Positions 56,787 through 64,000 of a stretch of 64,000 nucleotides of DNA are shown here, one piece after another. Source of the DNA: Caballeronia glathei (GTDB lineage: Bacteria > Pseudomonadota > Gammaproteobacteria > Burkholderiales > Burkholderiaceae); assembly GCF_000698595.1 (NCBI RefSeq), contig NZ_JFHC01000016.1, positions 49,128 through 113,127 on the forward strand, in the 5' to 3' direction. Numbering within the stretch: the stretch's first letter is position 1; every line of letters begins with the position of its first letter. A program made the translations under genes and the position numbers. The notes beneath the pieces are model-generated. The model saw only the letters and a list, made by a program, of their open reading frames with translations, ran no database searches and was not told the DNA's origin.

Positions 56787-58337
56787 TCATGCCGCGAGAT
56801 TGCGGACAAATTGCTTGATACTGGCGAGGACGGGTTGCTGATCGCCCGCGAAGACCCAGTGATCGGCGCCGTCGAGTTCGACCAGTCGCGCCTGCGCGAT
56901 GTGGCTGGCGAGATGCCGGCCGGCGCCGATGCGAACAGCGCGGTCGTCGAGACGATGGAGCACCAGAGTCGGAACGGAAACTCGGCCCAGAAGGTGCCGC
57001 ACATCCATATCGCGCAACGCCTCGAGCACGCCATTGATGGCTCCCGGGCTCGACGCGGCCCGCAGCATGCCTGCCCACCAGGCTCTTGCCTGAGGATCGC
57101 CAGACAGGCTCGGCGCGAACGTCTCGATGCCGGCAGGCCCGCCCCACGCTGAGACGAGCTGCTGCAGCCACATGTCATACTGACTGGCGTGCAACGCGTG
57201 CGGATAGTCGGGCGTCGCGCTTCCCTTTGCCAACGAGGCGAACAACATGAGGCCGGCGACACGATCGGGGTGATCAACGGCAAATTGGATGCAGGGCGGT
57301 CCACCCTCGGATGCGCCGAACAGCACGACCCGGCGGCTGCCGGCGGCGTCAAGCACGGTGCCGATGTCCTGCGCGGTGGCGTCGACGCCGGGATTGAATC
57401 CGACGCGGTCGGAAAGCCCGATGCCTCGACGATCGAACAGGATGAGACGGCCTATTCCAGCGAGCGAGGACAGAAATGCCCGGCACCGCGGCTCCTCCCA
57501 AACCCGTTCGACGTGGGACACGAATCCCGGCAGCACCAGAATATCAATGCGACCGGCGCCGTAGGTCTGAAACGCGAGATGGATGTCGCGACCGCGGACA
57601 AAGCGCGTCGGCGGTGGGGCCTCGATCGGCAACATTGCGCCGGGGTTCAGCAGCGCGCGGGTCTCGGTTTCGGGCGCGACATCGAGCTCGTCGCGAAGGC
57701 GCTGCGTCAGGGCTTCGAGGTGGCGCTCGGCCGCGGCCCGATCTCCGGCGAGCAGGAGATTGCGGATGAGGTGCCGGCCGTACACTTCGCTGAGCGGATC
57801 GAACTCGACGAGACGGCCGGCGTGCGCAGCCGCAGCCGCGTAGTCGCCGGCCGCATTCTTGTCGTGCACTACCCGCTCGAGCGCCTGGATCGCCCGACCC
57901 CGCAGGGCCTCACGGCGAAAGAAAGCCCACTCGTCGAACTGCGGGCAGTCGCCAGGCGAAAAACCTTCCAGAAAGTCGCCGGAATACTGACGGCAGGCCC
58001 GCTCGAACTCGCCGCGGTCGCAGGCTTGCTCGAACGACTGAGCATCCACCTGCAGGTCGATCCTTGATGACCATCGAACCGTCGACCGGTCGGTTGTGAG
58101 AACGTCGTCGCCGAGCGTTGGCTGGAGGCGATGCAGGAGGCGCCGCAGCCGCGCCCGTACGACGTCTTCGCTGCTGTCCGGCCACAACATGGTTGCGATG
58201 ACATCGCGCCCGACCGATCCCTTCGCTTCGGCCAGATAGATCAGCAGGGCCAGGCCCTTGCGCAAGGGCAGCTCGCACAGCCGGTCGTCCCGGCGGATTT
58301 CCGGAAATCCAAGCGTCCGTACGCTGAACAGAGTCAT
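56787..58337 (-). CDS. BTAD transcriptional activator domain fused to alpha/beta hydrolase
   Basis: 516 residues from ATG at 58337 (MTLFSVRTLGFPEI); earlier ATGs up to 58499 reach into the divergent gene. Residues 1-90 form an OmpR-like winged helix as in SARP-type regulators (LPLRKGLALLIYLAEAKGSV, ARLRRLLHRLQP); 95-240 are the TPR-like BTAD domain (FLEGFSPGDCPQFDEW). From about 255 an alpha/beta hydrolase follows with oxyanion LVLPGFVSHVE, nucleophile GASEGG, acid in LHRLDDRAVRIG and His in DGADHWVF. The hydrolase part may act as ligand sensor or as enzyme. Divergent from the FAD monooxygenase gene. Confidence 0.9.
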   Translation of the reverse strand: MTLFSVRTLGFPEIRRDDRLCELPLRKGLALLIYLAEAKGSVGRDVIATMLWPDSSEDVVRARLRRLLHRLQPTLGDDVLTTDRSTVRWSSRIDLQVDAQSFEQACDRGEFERACRQYSGDFLEGFSPGDCPQFDEWAFFRREALRGRAIQALERVVHDKNAAGDYAAAAAHAGRLVEFDPLSEVYGRHLIRNLLLAGDRAAAERHLEALTQRLRDELDVAPETETRALLNPGAMLPIEAPPPTRFVRGRDIHLAFQTYGAGRIDILVLPGFVSHVERVWEEPRCRAFLSSLAGIGRLILFDRRGIGLSDRVGFNPGVDATAQDIGTVLDAAGSRRVVLFGASEGGPPCIQFAVDHPDRVAGLMLFASLAKGSATPDYPHALHASQYDMWLQQLVSAWGGPAGIETFAPSLSGDPQARAWWAGMLRAASSPGAINGVLEALRDMDVRHLLGRVSVPTLVLHRLDDRAVRIGAGRHLASHIAQARLVELDGADHWVFAGDQQPVLASIKQFVRNLAA

Positions 58338-58455
58338 CGTGATGCGAGCCTCAATGACGGCGTCCAGGGGACGCTCAGGGGACGAGGCGATACTATCATC
58401 CACTGCAGACGAATGTCGCCGGACACATTGCGACGGATTGAATTGGAGGATTGTC

Positions 58456-59841
58456 ATGAAGAACCTGGGCGAGCACGCGATCGTAATCGGCGCCAGCATG
58501 GGCGGGCTACTGGCCGCACGCGCACTGTCGGATTTCTATACCACCGTCACCGTGCTCGAACGCGATGCATTTCCAGCAGCAGACACGCCGCGCAAGGGCG
58601 TGCCACAAGGGCGTCACATCCATGGGCTTCTTGCGCGCGGCAGCGCGATACTCGAGGAATTCTTCCCAGGGTATAACAACGAAGTCGTCGCGCAGAGCGG
58701 CGGGTTGCTTGGCGATGTCGCCAACGATGTGACCTGGATCGGTCACAACGTTACGCTTGCTGCTGGCACGAGCGGCCTGATCGGCCTGATTGCGAGTCGT
58801 CCCGTGCTCGAAGGCCATCTGCGCCGACGGGTCCTGGGGTTGCCGAACGTGCGCGCCATAGAGAATTGCGCTGTGCGGGGTCTTGCCACCGACCCCGCTC
58901 GCAAAAACGTGACCGGTGTGCGCATGCGTGTTGAGGGCAAACTGGAAGAGACCGCCAGCGCGGACCTTGTCGTCGATGCTACCGGCCGCGGCTCGTCCAG
59001 CGTGGCTTGGCTGGAGGAGCTCGGCTACCAGCCTCCTGTCAACGAGAAGGTCGAGATCGGCATTGGCTACATGACCCGTACCTATCGACGTCGGCCGGCT
59101 GATCTTGACGGTAGGCTCGGCATCGTTGTCGCCGGTAGTGCGCCGAACTGGCGGAACGGCGTCATGCTCGCGCAGGAACACGACACCTGGATCGTCAGTG
59201 CCGGCGGCTTTCTTGGTGATGACGCACCCGATAACGATCAAGGCTTTCTCGCGTATCTGGCAACGCTGCCCACCATGGAGATTCACGACGTTGTCGCACG
59301 AGCGGAGCCGCTAAGCGATTACACGCGTTACCACTACGCCTCCAGCGTGCGCTGGCGGTACGAGAAGCTTGCACGCTTCCCCGGGAACTACCTGGTTTTC
59401 GGTGACGCCATCTGTAGCTTCAACCCGATCTACGGGCAAGGCATGACGGTCGCGGCACAGGAGGCGCTAAGGCTGCAACAGTGCCTGCTCGCGGGCTCGA
59501 ACGATCTTGCGCGGCGATTCTTCAGGGCGGCCGCGAGGATCGTCGACATTCCGTGGGACATTGCAGTCGGCAACGATCTCCGCCATCCGCAAGTCAAGGG
59601 CGCGCGTCCGCCGATGCTGCGTTTCATCAACTGGTACATCGGCAAGCTTCATCTTGCTGCGGCGAACGACAGCACGCTGACGAGTACCTTTCTGAAGGTG
59701 GTAAACCTGATGATTCCGCCGCCGTCGCTGCTCAGCCCTTCGATCGCCTGGCGGGTCTGGCGGGGCACCTGGAAGCCTGCGCTATCCGTTCCCTCGCGGG
59801 CACTCGAAGCAACCCGCGATACAACGCGAGAATTGAACTGA
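58456..59841 (+). CDS. FAD-dependent monooxygenase-like oxidoreductase
   Basis: 461 residues from ATG at 58456 with GGAGGA six bases upstream. FAD site HAIVIGASMGGLLAARAL at the N-terminus and the second FAD motif FGDAICSFNPIYGQGMTVAA near 315. It belongs to the PHBH/geranylgeranyl-reductase-like flavoprotein group. Substrate unknown; the hydroxylated or reduced product may be the ligand for the divergent BTAD-hydrolase protein. No reductase partner is nearby. Confidence 0.88.
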   Translation: MKNLGEHAIVIGASMGGLLAARALSDFYTTVTVLERDAFPAADTPRKGVPQGRHIHGLLARGSAILEEFFPGYNNEVVAQSGGLLGDVANDVTWIGHNVTLAAGTSGLIGLIASRPVLEGHLRRRVLGLPNVRAIENCAVRGLATDPARKNVTGVRMRVEGKLEETASADLVVDATGRGSSSVAWLEELGYQPPVNEKVEIGIGYMTRTYRRRPADLDGRLGIVVAGSAPNWRNGVMLAQEHDTWIVSAGGFLGDDAPDNDQGFLAYLATLPTMEIHDVVARAEPLSDYTRYHYASSVRWRYEKLARFPGNYLVFGDAICSFNPIYGQGMTVAAQEALRLQQCLLAGSNDLARRFFRAAARIVDIPWDIAVGNDLRHPQVKGARPPMLRFINWYIGKLHLAAANDSTLTSTFLKVVNLMIPPPSLLSPSIAWRVWRGTWKPALSVPSRALEATRDTTRELN

Positions 59842-60228
59842 CCTGACATGGGACAGCCCTGGTCGTATGGCTGTGTCGCTCAATGTTAAAACGAAAAATC
59901 TGCGCGCAGTTCAGCTGCTATTCGGCCGTACAAAACTTGAAAGCACGGTCCGATATCTCGGAATCGAAGGCGACGACGCGCTCGAGATGGTCGGCGAGCG
60001 GGCGCTTGCCGGCCAGCAGCGCCCACTTGTGCGAAAAGCTCGAATGGCTGAAGACACGCTGGGATTGGCCAGCCCGCCCCGCTTGGCGTTCGTTCCGCCG
60101 AAGAGATGTCCGCATACCGGAGGGGGCGTTCACGGTAGGATGCTGGCTCTGAAGCAACCGTCAATCTCTTGACCTCGCACCCATCGTTGATGGGCGCAGT
60201 CTTGTGAATATGCCGCAGAGGATAACCC
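59842..60228. other. 387-nt region with a recombinase remnant
   Basis: Contains the decayed tyrosine recombinase end at 59876-59996. The remainder shows no gene; the promoter of the AraC-cupin gene must lie at its right end. Confidence 0.5.
59876..59996 (+). pseudogene. C-terminal fragment of a tyrosine recombinase (integrase)
   Basis: Plus-strand frame reads KTKNLRAVQLLFGRTKLEST then VRYLGIEGDDALEMVGE. This matches the last 35 or so residues of transposon-type tyrosine recombinases (LLGHTKLEST-VRYLG). The nucleophile Tyr is still there but the conserved His before it (GHTK) has become Arg (GRTK), and nothing upstream remains of the enzyme. Confidence 0.7.
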
Positions 60229-61200
60229 ATGCCGTCCGAGCACGCCGATGTCTTGTCCCAGGTACTCACGCTGATACGCCTTCGCGGGGATCACGTTTTC
60301 CACGGCGAGCTGGGCAGTTCCACCGAAGTGATTTTTCCGCCAGGGCCGGCGACGTTTTTGCATCTGCGTACCGGCGAACTGTCGGTGTCTCAATGCAATG
60401 GACCCTCCGTGCTGCTGCGGTCAGGAGACTTCGTTCTTTTGCCCCATGCGGACGGACATACGATTCGAAGCGAGCCGGGCGGGAAAGCACATCAACGCTT
60501 CGAGGCGGCGGTTGACTTTACCCCCAGCAGAGATGCTCAGAAGTTCAAATGGGCGGCTGACGACGGCATAGCAGGATCCTTTCTCGCAGGATCATTCCAT
60601 TTTGACGGGGCGCCGTTACGCTCTTTGCTCACCGGGCTTCCCGGGCTGATTCATCTGACATGCGACAAAGTCAGCGAACCCGCTTGGCTGGCCTCCATCT
60701 CCCATTTCCTCGACGTGGAATCGCGTAAAGCCGGCCCAGGGTCATCGCTGATGATCTCGCGGCTTATTGATCTGCTCGTTATCCGCACCTTGCGGATGTG
60801 GGTCAGCCGGCAAGGCGACCGGGTCGGCTGGCTGTCCGGACTGAGCGACGAACGCGTCGGCCGTGCGTTGAACGCAATGCATCTGGAACCTAACCGTGCA
60901 TGGACGGTCTCGTCGCTCGCCGAGACCGCGATGATGTCGCGATCGATGTTTTCGGATCGCTTCACGGCGGTGGTGGGGCTTCCACCGCTGCGTTATCTGA
61001 CACGGTGGAGATTGACGATCGCAGCAGACTTGCTACGCGGAGGAACATTGAAGGTGACCGAAGTGGCCCACGGTGCCGGCTATGGTTCGGAGGCTGCCTT
61101 CAGTCGCGCCTTCAAGGAGGAGTTCGGCTATCCACCGCGTGACGCGCACCGAATCGCGCAGACAGGGGCCTTTGTCGCGCGAAGTTCGGAACTCATTTGA
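60229..61200 (+). CDS. AraC-family regulator with N-terminal cupin
   Basis: 323 residues from ATG at 60229 with AGAGGATAA upstream. Cupin_6-type ligand domain (FLHLRTGELSVSQCNGP, LLRSGDFVLLPHADGHTIRS) and C-terminal double HTH (WTVSSLAETAMMSRSMFSDR, LKVTEVAHGAGYGSEAAFSR). Probably controls a nearby hydrolase or AhpD-like gene. The nearest gene on the same strand is 580 nt away. Confidence 0.93.
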   Translation: MPSEHADVLSQVLTLIRLRGDHVFHGELGSSTEVIFPPGPATFLHLRTGELSVSQCNGPSVLLRSGDFVLLPHADGHTIRSEPGGKAHQRFEAAVDFTPSRDAQKFKWAADDGIAGSFLAGSFHFDGAPLRSLLTGLPGLIHLTCDKVSEPAWLASISHFLDVESRKAGPGSSLMISRLIDLLVIRTLRMWVSRQGDRVGWLSGLSDERVGRALNAMHLEPNRAWTVSSLAETAMMSRSMFSDRFTAVVGLPPLRYLTRWRLTIAADLLRGGTLKVTEVAHGAGYGSEAAFSRAFKEEFGYPPRDAHRIAQTGAFVARSSELI

Positions 61201-61780
61201 CAGTCCTTTTTACACCGTTGGCTCGAATCGTCGGTTGAAGCTGTCATTGCCGCGGTTTCGTTTCAATGGCATCGCGTCACTCCCCAAGCGGCGTCGACCT
61301 ACCCCGCTTGTCCGAGTGCGTCGATCGTACGATAGATCATGCAAATCGGACGCAGAGATATGGTCAGTCCCGGATACGTTCCTTAGAGTAGATGGCCAAG
61401 GTCCTCCCGTATCTGGAGGAGGACGGCTCTCACGCACTATGGTTCGGATCTCTCATGCTCAAGTAGCTCAGACAGCTTGCGATAACACTTCTCGTTGCAA
61501 CACCCGCGCTTCCGTCATGCGTCTGGATCGAAGCGCGAGTTCGGCCGCCAGCGTCACCGTCGTATAGGTGGCGTGAAGGCCAGGCATGCCTCGATGCATG
61601 AGAAATGTCGGCTGATCGCGGACATTTCTTCGATGCGGCGCCGTTCAGTTCCACCCTAACGTAGCAGTGCCCTTGATTCCTAATCGGAATTGAGAGGTCG
61701 AGGCGTATCCACGGATCTTTTCAAAGGCAGGTTCAAATTCACGACATCGGCACCGATGTCTCTTCAAGGAAGCAATGTAG
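61201..61780. other. 580-nt intergenic region
   Basis: Between the AraC-cupin gene and the secreted hydrolase gene. It holds one notable palindrome (61601-61629) and the hydrolase promoter. No coding frame is convincing. Confidence 0.5.
61601..61629. promoter_or_regulatory. Inverted repeat AGAAATGTC-N11-GACATTTCT
   Basis: Perfect 9-nt arms, 150 nt upstream of the hydrolase start. Spacing of 20 nt between arm centres (two helical turns) suits a dimeric regulator such as the neighbouring AraC-cupin protein, though AraC sites are usually direct repeats. Confidence 0.45.
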
Positions 61781-62569
61781 ATGAAACTCCTCCCCGCCGC
61801 TCTCGCCATTTCAGCATTCGCGTTCGGTACTAGTGCGATGGCTGCGCAGAAGCCCCCCATCGTTCTGGTCCACGGCGCTTTCGAAGACGCCCAGGTCTGG
61901 GGGCATGTCACATCCAAGCTTCAATCCGATGGCTATAAGGTTGTGGCTGTTGAACTGCCCGGGCGTCCGGGCGCGCCCGCCGCACCGGACAAGGTCAGCC
62001 TCGACCTCTATCGCGACACCGTGGTCGCAGCGCTGAACAAATTCCATCGCCCGGCCGTCGTGGTCGGGCACAGCTTCGGCGGCATCGTCATCGCCGACGC
62101 CGCGGAAACGGCACCGAAGAAGATCAAGACTTTGGTCTTCGTTGCTGCCTACCTGCCGCAAGACGGCGACTCGCTCGTGTCGATGGCCAACAAGGATGCC
62201 GACGCCAAGATCGGCCCGCACCTGCAGATCGATAAGGAAAAGGGTATTGCCTCCATCGAGTATTCGGCACGCGCCGATCTGTTCGCCAATGGAGGTTCTG
62301 ACGAACTGCGCGAGGCAATCCCGAATCTGATCCTGGACGAACCCGTGGGCCCGCTGTCTACGCCCGTGCATGTGACTTCCACCAACTTTGGTCAGGTCGA
62401 CAAGATCTATATCCACACAGCCATGGACCAGGTCATCAGCCCCTCGTTCCAGGCCAGGATGGTTGCCGCGACCCCCGTGAGAGCCGAGTACACCCTGCAG
62501 ACCGGTCATACGCCGTTCCTCACCGATCCCGACGGCCTCGCAAGGGCGATCGAGGCCGCTGCGAAATAG
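61781..62569 (+). CDS. Exported alpha/beta hydrolase
   Basis: 262 residues from ATG at 61781 with AAGGAAG upstream. Signal peptide MKLLPAALAISAFAFGTSAMA, cut at AMA-AQ. Hydrolase of the salicylate-esterase/hydroxynitrile-lyase-like type: IVLVHGAFEDAQVWGHV, nucleophile VVGHSFGGIV, acid in TAMDQVISP and His in QTGHTPFLTDP. Periplasmic esterase or lactonase is likely. Confidence 0.92.
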   Translation: MKLLPAALAISAFAFGTSAMAAQKPPIVLVHGAFEDAQVWGHVTSKLQSDGYKVVAVELPGRPGAPAAPDKVSLDLYRDTVVAALNKFHRPAVVVGHSFGGIVIADAAETAPKKIKTLVFVAAYLPQDGDSLVSMANKDADAKIGPHLQIDKEKGIASIEYSARADLFANGGSDELREAIPNLILDEPVGPLSTPVHVTSTNFGQVDKIYIHTAMDQVISPSFQARMVAATPVRAEYTLQTGHTPFLTDPDGLARAIEAAAK

Positions 62570-62573
62570 GCGG

Positions 62574-62592
62574 TTCCCGGTTGGTCCGGGAA
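62574..62592 (+). repeat. Hairpin after the hydrolase gene
   Basis: TTCCCGG-TTGGT-CCGGGAA, 7-bp perfect stem with 5-nt loop, 4 nt after the stop codon. No U-tract follows, so it may stabilise the mRNA end or be a weak terminator. Confidence 0.5.
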
Positions 62593-62790
62593 GCGAAGGC
62601 GCGGCGGCTTCGTCATCCCGCGCTTCGCCTTCAAGTATGTTGCTCCGGGCGCGGGGCTCGCTATATCCGGGTTCCCGCGCACCGCCTGCAGGCCGCTCTT
62701 CGATGGTCCGTACCGGGATGCTCTTTCAGATAGAACCATGCGCATCCGTTGTTTTCGACAATTTCTCTTGTTCCCAAAGGCAGAACCGAT

Positions 62791-63372
62791 ATGTCCCGTC
62801 TTCAGATACCCGCCACCATCGCAGATGCACCCGCTGCTTCTCAGCCCTTCCTGGAGGCCATCAACAAGAAACTGGGTGTTGTGCCGAATCTGTTTCGTCT
62901 GATGGCCAACAGCCCCGCGGCGCTCGAGGGCTACCTCGGTCTGGCCGGAGCCTTGGCAAAAGGCGCGCTTCCAGCACAAACCGGCGAGCGTATCGCTCTC
63001 GCCGTCGCCGAAATCAATGGCTGCGACTATTGCATGTCGGCGCACAGCTATTTGGGAAAGAACGTGGCGAAACTTGACGATGCGGAAATGTCCGCCAATC
63101 GAAATGGCGGCTCGAATGATCCAAAGGCCGCCCCTGCCGTGCAGTTCGCCGCGAAGGTCGCGCACGAGCGTGGCCGCGTATCCGACGAAGATCTGCGCGT
63201 CGTCAGGGAGGCTGGCTACACCGATGCGCAGATCGTCGAAATTGTTGTGCACATCGCGCTGAGTGTCTTGACGAACTATGCCAACGTCGTTGCACACACC
63301 GAGATTGACTTTCCCGTGGTGCATACACGTCAGGGCCTGAAAGACGGGACTCGCATGCTTCTCGATTTGTGA
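62791..63372 (+). CDS. Carboxymuconolactone decarboxylase/AhpD-like protein
   Basis: 193 residues from ATG at 62791. The AhpD core is present: AVAEINGCDYCMSAHSYLGK (E...CxxC...H) near 80. All-alpha fold family, often an alkylhydroperoxidase that resolves peroxides with a thiol partner. N-terminal LGVVPNLFRLMANSPAALEG is typical of the peroxidase-related subgroup. Confidence 0.92.
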   Translation: MSRLQIPATIADAPAASQPFLEAINKKLGVVPNLFRLMANSPAALEGYLGLAGALAKGALPAQTGERIALAVAEINGCDYCMSAHSYLGKNVAKLDDAEMSANRNGGSNDPKAAPAVQFAAKVAHERGRVSDEDLRVVREAGYTDAQIVEIVVHIALSVLTNYANVVAHTEIDFPVVHTRQGLKDGTRMLLDL

Positions 63373-63406
63373 TGCGTTAACTGAGCTGATAGGTTACGTC
63401 AATGCG

Positions 63407-63652
63407 TTGGAAGTAAGACAACCATCCGCAAGCGTAGCGCTAGGTGGGCTTTTGACGGAGGCGTTCGTCCTCTCAGCCCTGCGTATCGACTTGCGCTTCC
63501 AAGGCTTGGGAGTCGGAACAGCCGCGCTTCGGCATTTGCCCGCACGGCTCCTGACCCACTGGGTTGATACGACGTCCATTATGCTTTCGGTCGACGAAGA
63601 GCATATGGCCGGTCGGCGCTCGTACGCGAAAGCCGGTTGGGTGGATATGTGA
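63407..63652 (+). pseudogene. GNAT acetyltransferase C-terminal fragment
   Basis: An 81-codon frame (only a TTG start at 63407) reads ALRIDLRFQGLGVGTAALRHL and EEHMAGRRSYAKAGWVDM. The first is the acetyl-CoA loop (Q/R-x-x-G-x-G/A) and the second the usual C-terminal beta-bulge of GNAT proteins. About the first half of a normal enzyme is missing and there is no ribosome site. Confidence 0.5.
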
Positions 63653-63655
63653 ACC

Positions 63656-64000
63656 CGGGAAAAGGGAAGAACCGCATGGGTTCGCTATATGAAGCGGGAC
63701 ATATAGCCGAAGACCAATTTAGTTGGGGCGTGTCGGGCCAAACCTTCGCAGACCCAGATAGGAGCGTCGTTATGCAAGATGCGGCGTAGTCCACGCATGG
63801 CACCACGGTACAACCAGATGCTGTTGAAGCGCTTTTGACGCAGCCTTGCTGTATCGATATTGTGCCCACACCTCTCGCACCGTGATTGTGTGTGCTGCCC
63901 ATGCTGTACGCTCCAAACGGATGGCAGCTTTGCGGCGCATATCGGACGTTGGCGCGCCGCTGGCAGATGACGGTTGAGGGTCGAAGTTTGACCACTCCCC
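63656..64000. other. 345-nt window end without a supported gene
   Basis: A minus-strand frame runs through to 63995 but has no family resemblance and no ribosome site. No repeat or RNA structure stands out. A gene continuing beyond the window cannot be excluded. Confidence 0.4.

Overview
The window is high-GC beta-proteobacterial DNA. Gene families, codon use, DUF4148 proteins, a NodT-type RND efflux operon and many LysR and AraC regulators all point to the Burkholderiaceae, most likely a Paraburkholderia or Caballeronia replicon rich in accessory catabolic genes. I saw no rRNA, tRNA, CRISPR array or replication origin.

Positions 1-21767 hold a methylated-amine catabolism island. One strand carries dmmC-like (THF-dependent C1 transfer), a very convincing trimethylamine dehydrogenase (tmd), a membrane Fe-S oxidoreductase of the DgcB type, an LRV-repeat protein, and etfB-etfA. 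The divergent arm carries dmmB-like reductase, dmmD-like heme demethylase (DUF3445), an APC permease and dmmA-like. Together they can be read as trimethylamine to dimethylamine (TMADH, electrons to ETF and on to quinone), then dimethylamine to methylamine (DmmABCD), with the released C1 unit captured on folate. Signalling genes surround this: two near-identical NarL-type response regulators (one cut by the left edge), one NarX-type kinase, and a PAS/degenerate-GGDEF membrane sensor translationally coupled to an XRE-cupin regulator. Three 7-2-7 palindromes of NarL type, two of them in promoters with identical spacing, tie this signalling to at least two small unknown genes and probably to the amine operon. 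A 129-nt nested hairpin lies between tmd and the dgcB-like gene.

Positions 22215-28822 are a guanidino or N-acyl amino-acid uptake and breakdown cluster (ArgE-like deacetylase, RidA, polar amino-acid ABC transporter, ureohydrolase, divergent LysR). Positions 28974-31129 hold two DUF4148 proteins, an OmpR-type regulator whose kinase gene is broken, and a probable Tc-toxin (RHS) fragment. Positions 31825-37795 are a tripartite RND efflux operon. Positions 38376-40218 are a DUF4118 membrane protein, an esterase and a tiny ORF coupled by stop/start overlaps.

Positions 40215-50611 contain small catabolic modules with their regulators: ureidoglycolate lyase, LysR plus FAH hydrolase, an extra signal peptidase I, LysR plus amidase, and a carotenoid oxygenase-NnrU-secreted protein operon facing a TetR gene. 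An intact IS1182-family element (about 50833-52485) follows. Positions 52602-63372 hold a GlxA-type AraC regulator facing a nitrilase and beta-carbonic anhydrase, an NmrA-type protein, a BTAD-hydrolase fusion facing an FAD monooxygenase, an AraC-cupin regulator, a secreted alpha/beta hydrolase and an AhpD-like protein. Gene remnants (tyrosine recombinase, GNAT) mark this right end as a rearranged accessory region.
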